The position numbers and the translations under genes were made by a program. The notes below the pieces were generated by a model that ran no database searches, was not told the DNA's origin, and saw only the letters and a list, made by a program, of their open reading frames with translations. A DNA stretch of 64,000 bases from NCBI GenBank assembly GCA_004431415.1, contig QPMI01000044.1, positions 372,001-436,000 on the forward strand, read 5' to 3'. Shown here piece by piece: positions 50,677 through 62,400 of this stretch (its first letter is position 1; each line of letters starts with the position of its first letter). The DNA comes from Cyanophora paradoxa (lineage: Eukaryota; Glaucocystophyceae; Cyanophorales; Cyanophoraceae).

Positions 50677-53600
50677 CTATGTTCGTTTGTTAGGACGTCC
50701 GCCGCGTCCCCGTTGAATGCGATCGCGAATTAAACCCTCGAGACTCCTCACATGATCAGTCGCCGTCTTGAGCGCGCCGGGAGTGCCGCCGTTCTTGAAA
50801 AAAGACTGAAGGAACTTGGCTGTGTCGAGTGCGCGCTCGTACTTGCCTTGGCCCTCGAGCACACGAACCAACATCCCTCGCATCTGCCCAGGAGTTGGAA
50901 TTATCAGGAGCTGAAACGAGAGTAGAAATTTGAAACTCACGCCAAAATGCAGCTTCACGATCTCCTGTGGCATCTCCCTGTTGGATCGCTGAGCTTCGGA
51001 GCAGGCGGCCTCCGTGGCAGCGATGGCTCGATCCAATATCGCCTCGGCCTCGGAAAACTCTGCAGCGTTCTCCGGGCCTTCTTCGACGAGGTGCTCGACA
51101 AGCTTCTCCGCTACCTTGCACGACTGCTCGAGCGCTGCCACGGCCTTCTCCCGGCAGTTTTCGCCGTGCCGCTTGTAGAGATTGCTCAGAAACTCGAAGT
51201 CTTCAATCAAAAGCCCGCTGACGCTGCGGTAATGTGTCGCCGGGATCATGGTTGCGCCCTGGAGGCGCTGCCTGGCGCGCTGGAGGACACCAAATCTCTT
51301 GTCGATCTCGCCAATATCGGGGAGTACCGTCAACTGCGCGTAAAAGGGCGGAAGCTGGCTTCAAAATCGCGTTTGATTTCGATTCGGTGCGCGCGGCCGG
51401 GCGGAAGAATTCAAGCGGATTCGAACCATCGCCTGGCGGTCCCGATTGTACTCCTCCTCGATTCGCTTCTCGTCTTCGACGTAGACGTCGCGCTGGTCGC
51501 CGAACTGAGGCGGCACGGCCAGCGTCGCGGTCCGGGCAGCGGCGAGCGCCTCGCCCAAGCGCTCCGGGCCGGCGTCCGCGAGCAGAGTCGCCAGGCGGTC
51601 GTGCAGCTGATTTCGCAACCCAATCACACTCGGAAACAAGCTCAATAATGCTAATGATGCTTATTAAAACAAGACTTAATTAATTAGGCTTACTTCTATA
51701 ATGATGTTTTTAATACAACACTTAAGAAGCTTAAGCAACACTTTAGGATGCTCAATAACGTTTATGATGCCGAAAAGGCTTAATAATACAAGACCGAGTG
51801 GGCTTACCTCCCAGAGCTCCGTTCTGTCCCGGGTGCGGACGGAGCGCCCCAAGGCGGTGTACAGGACATCCTCGGCGTCCTCCAGCTTCCTGACTTCGCG
51901 GAAGTGGTCGAAGGCAAAGAGCGAAGCCATCTGGATGGTGTGGAACGCAGGCACGTAGCAGGCAGGCGACGTCACCATCAGATGGAACAGGCTCTCCGCC
52001 TTTGGGCCTGCAAGCTGGCGCAACGCGTCCTCGAATTCGTCGGGCGGCAGCTGCAGCGCGCCTTCCGCTGCGGATTTGATTCGCGTGAAATCAGAGTCGA
52101 AATCGGCGATAGCTCGCTGGAATGCCGAAGGTAGCTTGTCGCGTTCGAGGTGCGGGAAAGAGACAGATCCAGCGCTGCATCAAAAGCCGTGCGCAATAGA
52201 TGTCAGCTCCCGAAATTCATGATCGTGATCGAAGCCAGAGAAATCAAAGGTCGATCACTTTTGATCATGAAGCGCAATTTTGAAACGACGATTGCCACGC
52301 ATGCGCAAGAGACCGTCCGACGCAGTCGCTTCGCGGCCGAATCTGCAAGTCTAATCGTTATTCTAACGAGTGCACAGCGCAAGAAGATCACGTGATCATG
52401 ACTGGGATCACCGCTGCAGGCACTCCTCGGCCCTGCCCCGCTCCCCGGCGCTTTCGAACAGTTTGGCGGCGGCCCGGGCATGGCGTTGCTGGAGCTTGAC
52501 GTTTCCTGTCCCTGCAGGCGCGGCGTAAAGTTACGGAAAAGCTCGCGCTCTCAAGAAATTCAAGCTTAGGCCATGGCCAGCGCGCACCGGCCGCGACTGC
52601 GTTCTGCAGCTCGATCTCCGCCTCGGCGAGCGAGACGAGCGCCTTGCCGCCGGCGCCCGCGTTCTCGAAGGCGCGCTTGGCCGCCTCGAAGAGGCGGCGC
52701 TCCAGGAACTGCCGCCCGCGCGCCTCCCACTCGGCAGGCGTGCTTTCGCTGATCCGGGAGAGCTTCCCGCGCTCCTTGCTCGAAGCTTTCGCTTCCAGAT
52801 TCTGCGACACGGATGGTAAATGAAGATCGCTGGCAAGCCCTAGCCTTGAATTGCCAATGGCGAGATCGACGCTGTTTATGTTAATTGGAATATCAACGCA
52901 CCTGCGCCACGCCCGTGGCCGCAAAGAGGCCAAACATTGGCCCCCGGACCGACCGGTCCTCGTCATACAACCTACAGCCGCAATGAGTCGGACGCGTCGC
53001 GCTTCTTAGAGACAGGATAATTCATTGATCATGAGAAGCGCACCAGACCGAGCCCTTGGCGCGGGTGAGGGCCGTGTACAGATGCTTGAGCTCGGTTGCG
53101 ACCAGCCGGTGCTTGTGGGGATCGAAGCCGATCCTGCCTTTGCCTTTGGCCTTCGATCCCGAATCCGCTGCCTCGGGCTGCTTCGAAACTCGAGATCAGT
53201 TCGTTCGAAAGAGCGCCACAGACGTCGAAGAGTCAGCGGCCACGGTCCGCCAGCACGGACCTCGCGATCGAGAGCGCGAAAGTCGATAGGAGCGGCCGCG
53301 CCGCCCGCGCCCGCCGCCGCCGCCGCCGCCGCCGCCGCCTTGACGCGCTCCCGGACGGCGCCCTCCGCAGCCCGCGCCGCCTCCCGCCACATCCGCTCGT
53401 CCCGCCCCGGCGAGTCCGTGAAGAAGTTGAAGCTGAGGGACGAGTCACGCCGCGGAAGCAATTGCAAATCAATGCCAATCATGATTTATTGATAGTAGAT
53501 CTAAATATCGGGGGATGCGTCTAAAGAACTTCGAGTTCGATGATGTCGCTGCTTCTAAGCGTCTTGAAATGAATTTATAAGGCGCTGGGCGCACAGGAGG

Positions 53601-56600
53601 ACGTCCTCGAACTCGAGGCCCTTGACCTCCTCCACCGTCAGCACGTTCGAGCGGCCCAGCGCGTCCCCCAGCCGCGCCCGCCGCTCCTCCCCCCGCACGA
53701 TCACGACCTGCCCCCTGCCGGCACCGCGGCCGGCGCCGTCAGCTGGGGCGTGCACGCATGGCATGGCGTCTTCGCACCTGGTCGGCGCCGAGGTGGAGAT
53801 CGGGGGACGGCAGCCTGGACGCCTCGTCGCCGAACAGGAAGGCGGCCAGGTCCCGCAGGCCGCAGTACGGCAGCAGCAGCGGCGGCGGCCCCGCCCGAAG
53901 CCCTGCGCAGCATAAGCATACGCGTAAGCGATCAGAGGCGCAGCCGGCGCCCGGCCGCGGATCGCGCCGGTGTCGCGCTGGAGGACAATTGCAATTACAG
54001 CTTATATATAAGGCTCCCATAAATTATCCGCTCGTTGATTATATATACGCTCGTTTATAATCATATAAGGAGCCAGGGGCACACCGGTGTCGCGCTGGAG
54101 GACGTCGATCTCGCGGTCGAAGAGCAGCTCGAGCATGTCGACCACGACGGAGGAGCACGCCAGGATGCCCGCGTGCGACCGGTAGTTCTGCGTTCGAGTC
54201 GCGTAGCTGCGATCAGCTGCGCGCGATCGATTTTGCCGAGTATGTACCTGAGTGAGCTGCCAGATCGGGAGCTGGCCGGGGTGCGCCAGCGCCCGGCGGG
54301 CCGCGGCCGCCGGCGCCCCCGCCACGTTCACTTCGGAGTGGAAAAGGGAGCGCAGGTCGCAGAAGCGGAACGAGACGCCGCGGGCGATCGTCTGGACAGT
54401 TGCGATCTCGCCGATCAGAGGAAAGGTTGAAGGCCAAGACGTGCGAATTCAGTCCGGGCAACCTCTTTTTTTAAATTTTTACAACGCACTATAACACATT
54501 ATATATATATAGTTCTAATAAAATGGTCGGTTATGAAGGTGTAAAAACTATCAAGTATTTATTCTTTAATAGCTTAAATTTAAACGCCGTACCTGGCACG
54601 TGTCGCCGCAGAAGAAGAGGCCACCCGCGTCGCCGCTCACGGCCGCCGCCAGAGCGAGCTCCGCCTGCGTGAAGTCCTGCACCTGCGGAAATGTAAGCGG
54701 AAATGTAGGCTCAAGACGCGCTCGAACTTGCACTCGCACTCGCCTCGTCGACGATGATCTCGTGGATCGGCGGGCCCGCGTATCCCCGCGCAGAGACCTC
54801 GCGGTACAAGTGGTGCACGAGGTCCTGCGCACGGGCCGCGCCACATTGCTCAAGATCGATATCCGCTTCGGATCGAACTAGATATTCACAAGTTCGAGAG
54901 CGCACTGTGACGTCGTAGAGGCCGCGGCGGCGCTTGGCATCGCGGTAGGCGCCGTGGAGCTCGTGGATCGCCCGCCGCTGCTCCTCGTCCAGCCGGGACC
55001 GGTTCCGCCCGAGCGCCAGGTACGCGTCCCGCTCCAGGTACCCCTGCTCCCGCCCCAGGCTCTCGACGCTTCCCCTGCGCAAAAGTCAGATCAGATCAGA
55101 TCGGATGAAATCAGATCTGAGCGGAGGTCGATCGCGAGGGCGCACTGGATCAGAGAGAGGAACTCGGTCCAGACGAGCGTCGGGTGAGGCAGGGGCGCCG
55201 GCGCCCTCGCCCCGGCGCCCTTCGCAGAGGACCCGGCGAGGGCGGGCCAGAGCTCCCCCTCGAAGAGCTCGTACGTCACGAGCCGCGCCCCGGGCGGCCG
55301 TGGGAAGAACCGACGCCCCGGCGCCAGCGTCCCGTCCACCAGCTGCAGCCACTTCCGCCCCGTCACTGCGCATGCGGCGCGGCGGGCGTGAGGGACGTCG
55401 ACGAAGCATGTACAGCCAAATGCGAAGCAGCGATCGCGATCCTGACGGCGGGCGGACCGAAGAGGGGGTACGAGTCGTCGGAGACGGCGGCGAGCGAGTC
55501 GGGCAGCTCGCCGTCCGAGCGGCCAAGCGGCGGCAGCGGCGCCTCGCCCTCCGCCGGCCGCGCGAGCAGCGCGTGGCCCTCCTCCTGTGGCCCCCGGGCT
55601 CAGCCACGCGAAGCAAAGAAGAGAGAGGGGCGGGGCGGGCCGGGGCGGCGCACGAGGCGGGAGAAGAGGCGGCGTACTTCGGCGAGGAGGGCGGGGTTGT
55701 TCGTGAGGAAGACGGCGCGCATGTGGCCCGACGGCAGCAGCGCCGCCCCGCGCCCCAGCGACCAGTACGCGTGGTACCGCGCCCACAGCCTGCGGCCAGG
55801 CGATCAGAAGGCCACGACGCGTAAAACAGGGGCGCGGGGTGCGGCCGCATGCGCACCGGACGATGGCGCAGCTCGTCTTGCCCGTCCCGGACCGCTCGAC
55901 GGCGAGCACGGGGCCGCTCGCGCAGATGAGGTTCAGCTCCGCCGCCCTACGGACCGCCCTTAGCCGCAGCGGTACGGCGGAACTTCACGGCTTAATTCGA
56001 AGCTTCGCACGAGATTTCGGCGCGCTCGCTGGCCGGCACGTCCTCGTCGTCGCCCCCGCCGGCGCCCCCGCCCGCGAGCGGCCGCCCCGCGAGCGCCTCC
56101 CGCGCGATCGCCCCCGCCCGGCGCCGCACCTGCTCCATCACCGGCAGGTCTGCTGAAGCTCAGGCGGCGAGCGCGGCCGAGCCGCGCGCTCCGGTGCGGC
56201 ATCGCGGACCGTGCTCAATGGCGGGGCGAGGGCGCAAGGCCGGATCCCCTTCCCGCGGCCCCTCCGCGGGCGCCGCGGCGGCCGCGGGCGGCTCGACGGC
56301 CGCGAGCGCCGACAGCTCCAGCGTGAACTCGTCCGCCAGGGGCGACGGCGGCGCCTGCCCCTCCGGCTCCACCGGCAGCGAGCGCGGCGCGCGAACGCCG
56401 CCGGATTCGGGGGGCGCGCGGGAGGCCGCGGGGCGGACGCCGGCGACGCGGCCTGCGGGAGCAGCTGCCGCCGGCGGAAGCGCTCGCAGATCGCCCGCAC
56501 CGCCGCGGGCACGCCGTCGTGGTCGCACACGTTCCTGCGGCGCCGGCGCCGGCCGCGGCCGCTGTGAGCGAGGACGGGGCGGCGCGGGCGCGCGGCAGCA

Positions 56601-57420
56601 GACTCAAGCTCGAGCTCGAGCACCAGAGGAGGATCTTGTCGCGCCAGCTCGCGTGCCGCTCAGAGAAGCAGAACACCTGCGCAGCCATGAGCCGCGGCCC
56701 CGCGTCCCGTTCAAAGCGGGCGGGCGGGCAAGCCTCCTCCCAGAGCAGACGCCAGCCGAGCGGCAGGTACGACTCGAACAGGTTCAGATTCGGCTCCTCC
56801 TGCTCGGCGCCCGCGCGCAGGGGGCGCGGGGGTGAGCTCGAGCGGATTCCGGAGAGCGGCGAGCTGAATTCGAAGCCGACAGGAACGCACGTGGACGAGG
56901 GGCTTGGCGTGGTTGACGGCGGCGCCGCGGAAGTCGCGGCCCTCGACGAGCAGCCGAAGCTTCTTCAGCACCGGCACGCGCAGCGCCGGGTCGAGGTTCC
57001 GCCACGACCTGAAGCAGCGCCTCGTGACCTCTACTTCCCTGCGGACCGCAACGGTGTAGGTCGACGACTGTAGGATCCCGGAAGGCGCGGCCGGTTCGCG
57101 CGCGCGGCCGCGCCTAGGTCTATAGCGGGTGCCGCGGGCGTGGCGCACCAGCACTCGTGGGAAGCTGAGAGGTCTGAGAGCTCAACGACGAGCGCCTGCA
57201 CACGCTCCCCTTCTTCCCGCTCTTCGGGCGCGCCAGCTTCGATGCCGCGGCCGCCGGCATCGTCGCCGAGCGCGAGCGCATCGCCATCGCCGTTGCGCTC
57301 CTCGAGGGCAAGGTTGGCGAACCGCTCATGCACATGGTCGTGGTCGAGCACGATCGGCGGGAGGGGGGCGATCGGCAGCGTCTCCCGCTGCGAGTCCAGG
57401 AACTCCGCGGCGGTCTGCAT
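50677..57420 (-). CDS. TRANK1-like UvrD/Rep-family helicase with C-terminal TPR-like helices
   Basis: Long multi-exon gene. Start MQTAAEFLDSQRETLP at 57420. N-terminal helical region: VTRRCFRSWRNLDPALRVPV, FCFSERHASWRDKILLW, AVRAICERFRRRQLL. Motif I, VLAVERSGTGKTSCA (about 55900-55865). Then LTNNPALLAEV, WLQLVDGTLAPGRRF, WTEFLSLIQ; motif II, IHEIIVDEA joined to QDFTQAELALA (about 54770-54650); motif III, GLFFCGDTCQ (54600); FCDLRSLFHSEV; motif IV, NYRSHAGIL (54170); VLTVEEVKGLEFEDVLL (53590-53645); and HLYTALTRAKGSVW (53045-53085). After the helicase core: GPMFGLFAATGVA, FLERRLFEAAKRAFENAG, FAFDHFREVRKLEDAEDVLY and YERALDTAKFLQSFF, ending at 50677. Motif order and VEEVKGLEFEDVLL fit the TRANK1 (TPR and ankyrin repeat-containing) helicase group. 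The substrate is unknown; UvrD-like proteins translocate on nucleic acids. Introns contain TGATCATGA palindromes. Confidence 0.83.
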
Positions 57421-59480
57421 GAGCTCACGGTGTCTGTGGGCACGCGCAGGCTTCTACACGCTGCGGTGCCCTCCAAACGATCATGCATGAACTTACATGT
57501 ACAACTGGCATGAACTTGATATTACTCGCTTCGAATTCAAATTCGAAGCATGTGCAATTGCAGGTTTAATTTGCAACCGGCTGCATGCCGGCCAAAAAAA
57601 ATGCTTTCTTTTCAACCGGCTGCATGCCGGCGCCGGCTGCATTAATATTGCATGCGCATGCGCATGCGCAGTGCCTGCATTGGGCCCCCATGGCCAGCCT
57701 CCCCGTGCCCCCCCAGCAGGCGGGCCACGCCCTGATCATGAGGTCCCGGTCCTCTGGGAATCCGGGCCCCGGGGGAGTCGGTACCAAATTTCTGAATGCA
57801 TGGCCAGGGCCGGCGCGCGGGGGAAGATCTAAAGGTTGATATCGATATCGATCGTGATCATATGCATGAGATCTAGATCTAGAGCCAGCTGCAGGCCGCC
57901 CGGCCGAAGCTGCAGTGATCATGATGCAGTGAGGATCCGAGAAGGCCAGCCTGGCGGGCCGGCTGTAGACCTAGAGACCTAGGATCCGGATGCAGTGAGA
58001 TCCAGGATCCGGACTCGGGATCCGGAGAGCCAGCTGCAGCTGATCATGAGGGCGCCGAGAGAGCCCGCGCCGGGAGCTCTTGCTATAGACTCGGATCCAG
58101 AGGCCAGGGAGGGGGCTTACTGATTTATGAGAAGCCTTGAAGGCCGGGGTGGGGCCGGGGCCGTGGTTTTTCGAAGGGAAGAGGGGCGGCGCCGAGATCT
58201 AGAGTGTGAGAGCGGATCCCGGAGCGCAAGAGAAGAGGGGGGGGGGGGGGGGGGGGGGGCTTCAGAAGGGGGAGGGGAGGGGAGGGGCCCGGGGGGCCGG
58301 GGCGGGGGGCTTTGGTCGATAACACTAACACTATATCAATCAGCGGTGGAGATAGTTTATACAGGGAGAGCTGCCGGACGCGGGCGCGGCCGGGGCTGGC
58401 CATGGGCGGGGGGCGCGAGATTCGAGGCGAATTTCGAATTTTCGAATTCGGATCCTGAGCGTCCCTGCCCAATTTCAATTCGCCCCTTATCTCGAGGCCA
58501 CCCCCGCGCATGGTACGTCCCCCGCGCCGCCGCAGTAAAAACAAAATGCGTCGCCGCCTGCGGCCCAGTGGATCCGGAGCAGGCGGCGCGGCCTCGAGCT
58601 CATCGAAAGGCCGCTTCAAATAATGCCCCAGCTGGCCGCTTCCGCTCATCGAAAGGCCGCTTCCGCTCACCTTCTGAAGGCAAATTTTAAACTGCAGCTG
58701 GAGCTCGAGCCTCCGAGGCGGGCCTCAGCTGCAGAAGCTCTCGGAATCCGAACTTGGGCTCGTATGCGATTGTTAAAATGGACCGGAATCCGAACTCGGG
58801 CTCGGCGGGGTACGGTGTTTAAAATTCGCAGCCGTCAAGCAGCCTCCCTGGCACCAGCTGCAGCTGCAGCTGCCACTGCGCGTGCAGCTAATAAGGCCTA
58901 TGGGTAACACATGCATGGTGGAGAAGAGGAGTGGAGGCCTAGGGGGGGAGGGGGGGATTCGAAGGGGAGGCGGGAGGGGTCGGGGGCCGGAGGCCGGCTA
59001 GGGGTGGGGTGCACGTGGGGGTGGCCCATGGGGGTGGGGTGGGGGTGGGGGGTGGGGGGGCGAGGGCAGCACGGGCAGGGGGTGTCGACGCTGGTGCACG
59101 ACGTCGACGCTGCACGTTCCGCCGGGCCGTGGCCTGCGGTCCGGAGGCCGGGAGTACAATCTGCGCAGGGCATGCAGAACTGCAAATTTCGAAACCAATA
59201 AGGCCCGTTCGACATCGCTATGTATATCTTGCTAATATTGGCGCATGCGTGCATCATGGCATGGCGTAGGCAGCTTGGCGTCGCATGCATTAATATTTGC
59301 GGGCGTGTTGCGGGTGGCGGGTCCGTGCCAAGCTTGATGCCGGATTTTTTTAAGTGACCCGCCTTGCCAACTTGCCCCTGCAGCTGGGGCAATTTGCAAA
59401 AGAGGTCTTTGCAAACTCTCGGACTGAAGAATTTGTAAAAGTGCCCGATATAAGAGGATTCGAGTTCTAAAACATATGGC
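57421..59480. other. Large intergenic region, palindrome-rich, non-coding
   Basis: No credible exon. Dense in TGATCATGA (57738, 57917, 58040), ATCGATATCGAT, AGATCTAGATCT, GGATCCGGA and CTGCAGCTGCAG palindromes. Contains a 20-G run at 58239-58258, a small duplication TCATCGAAAGGCCGCTTC (58597-58675), the repeat GGAATCCGAACT(T/C)GGGCTCG (58741, 58786) and a G-rich strand-biased tract 58930-59075. Confidence 0.5.
58239..58258. repeat. Poly-G run
   Basis: About 20 consecutive G on the plus strand in the intergenic region, flanked by G/A-rich sequence. Confidence 0.75.
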
Positions 59481-62400
59481 TCAAACATACGCATGAGTCA
59501 CGACGGGCGCCGCAGCTGGCTCAGGGCCCGCAGGGGCCGAAATGCCCGGGTAAAACGCTGCTCCCTTGCCGGCAGATCCCTTCTCGCGGCGCCGCTTTAG
59601 GTAGAAGTACGAGGCGATGCCTCCAATCAGCACTGCGCCGCCGACGCCGCCGACTGCACCTGAGAGAGACGACGATGTCAGACGTCCTGGTTTGAGTTCG
59701 AAGACCGGCCGTATTTAGAAGACCGGCCGAACCTGCGATCGCCCCGACCGGCGCGCTCGAACCGGAGCTTGACGAGGGAGGGGCTGAGCCTGTATTCGTG
59801 TCCGAGTTCGAGCCGGTGCCGGAACCAGTGGATCCAGGCGGCGGGCTCTGCGTGCTGCCGCCGGAGTTCGCGGTTGGGTTCGTTGTTGGAGCCTGCTCGG
59901 AATGCCACGGCCATGGCCAATCAGATTTTCGCACGCGCCATAAAAGGCTGAATCAAAGAAAATAGATTCACATTCGAGCTGGACTCTGAATCAAGCGTTG
60001 GGGTTTCAACCGATTTAACTGTCAACCCGGCAACGGTCAAAGTGCCCTTGTCCGCCGCGGATTTGATTGCCAAGTAAAGCCTGTACGCCGGGTTGTCGCT
60101 TCCAATCGCGAGCGCCCCACGAGAAGTCCATCCGGAAAGAACGGGGCTGGAAGGGATACCGCCGTAGACGGCCACGTCGTAGATAGCAATCGGGTAGATA
60201 AGGTCGAATCCGCTTGCGACCCCGAGGGCAGATCTAGAGCGCCGCGAAAAGGCCTCGGAGCAGTAGTACGAAGCGCTGTCGTAGGAGGACGGGGGCTTGA
60301 TCTGACGATCGCGAACATAAATATCAACAGGTTAACGGTTGAAAAACGGCTTCGGATCCATATATATATGCATCGCAGACTGACCTCGATCATCTCTTGA
60401 TTCACGAGAGACGCCTGAGTAGCTGCCTTTAAGTCCTGCTTCGCGCGAGCGGCGTCGAAGCCGGACAAGGACTTCTCGCACGCCGCCAGGTCTGTCATAC
60501 TGAATCGGAGTCTGATGCGAACGACGACCACAGTGTTCTTCCAAAATTCAGGAGGCGGAGTGGGTGTCGGAAGCGCCACCACGTAGGACGACTCCGCGGA
60601 TCCCGCAGGATTGCTGACGGTGACCGAAACACGCAGATTCGAAGCTTTAGAGCTTGCAAAGTCTTCGTTGAGAAAGTAAACTGTTGCGGATGTGGGCGCA
60701 TTGTCACTAGATGGAGCCATCCAGATCGGTTTGTATACAGCAGGATCGTCGCCGAGCTCGACCTCCTTGCCCGATGCGAGGTCACTGGCGATCGAGTACG
60801 ACTTCGTAACGTTGACAGGAACTTCCGAGCTGCGGCTTTGGGCGAAGACTTTCAGCTCCACGCGATCGATGTCGAAAGCGGAGCCAAGAAGGGTCCACTT
60901 CGCGGAGACGCCCCTCCCAATCCAATCGCCTCGGCCGCCGCCAGAGCCGAATACTTCCGTCTCGAATGAAGCTGTAAGGTCTTTAACGGCGACAGGGACG
61001 TTGAACGAAAAAGGCCTCCCTACGTCAGCAGGTCCAGGGTTTACATCGACGATTGTGGCGAGATCTACATTGAGTGCTGCAACTGAAGTATCAGTGCACG
61101 CTTTCCCGATCCCACCGGCATTCTCATGTACGCCAAATCGGGTAATTCCGTAAAACTCGTTCGAAAGGTAACAGTTGAAATTATTGCGTTCTTGATCTGG
61201 TGCAGCAATGGCGTAGCGGTACCTGCATGAGCGCGGCGTGGTCGCTCGGAGTTTTACACGAACCCGGCCGCACGCGGTCAACGTTAACGTTGAATGGGCT
61301 CACCTGCCAGATTGGGCAGCCACTGAGGCGCATGCTTTCATGAGGTTTGTGATGAAAGTTGGGGTGGATGCAGACATGGTGGCTAAAATTGTCGAGTACC
61401 GATAATTTCTAAGAATGTCCTTTCGTTCTTCGTCCATCGCAATCTTGCGGTCATCGCGATCGTATCGTGCCCACGGCATACGCAAATTGACGGGAGATCG
61501 GCTTGCCGACCACTTATAGCACCCTCGAATCGAAAATTCGGGTTCCGCTGCGTGCTTGAGTTAAGATTGTGCGGGGCTGCAAGCTAAAGAGCATTCGTAA
61601 TTCATCATTACCAAGAGGCCAGATCGGAAGGCTCACGGTGGAGGTTCCTGCACGGGCTGTCGAGGTCTGGATGTAGGCGGTGTAGCGGGTGTTTGGAATG
61701 AGGCCTTCGATGACAACGTGCGAAATGCGCTCTTCTGTGTACACCTCCCAGGACCGTACCCGCCAGATCTCCTCGCGAGTCGACGTCCGATTCCGGGAGG
61801 GTTCAATAAAGACGGAGATCTCATCGAAAGTCATGGGCAGGTAATTCCAGCCACTCTCAGTACGGTTCAGCAAGCTCCACAACACAACAAGCTGCTTGGA
61901 GTTTGACATCTGGAAGATCTCTTTGTGCGCGCCGAACCAGCCGTACGAGATACCATACAAACCGGTATCTCCTGCGTCTGCTGTGACTGTGCCTGCTCTG
62001 GTCTCCGCGCGATCTAGGCTATAGCTAACGAAGAAGCTGGTTATTGGAGCGAAAACAGAAGCAGGCGTCGGCACTGGCTCCTCGCCATCGTTGATGGGCA
62101 TGTGAGGCTGCAAGTCGAAAATGGCAATCGAGCTGGGTGGAGATCTGCGCATGCGCACGATCGGCCAGCGCCGTGCATTATAATTAGAGATCGAGAAATC
62201 CGCAGGCGATATCCAGTGGGCAAAGCTTACGCCACGTTTGCGTTTGTCCACTCTGGCATACATAGTTTGTGGCGATAGCACTGAAGGGCTGCGCAGTCCA
62301 CGCTTTCAACGGGGCCGAAACGCATAGCTTTCTGCAGATGGGTAATTTTGTAGCAACTTTCCCTTTTGATGCCGAAAAAGCGAGCGCTGCAGCACCGAAT

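Noticed and set aside
58125-58690. Overlapping 180-codon frames on both strands
   Set aside because: They run through a poly-G tract and palindromic intergenic DNA with micro-duplications; no splice-consistent exon or domain.
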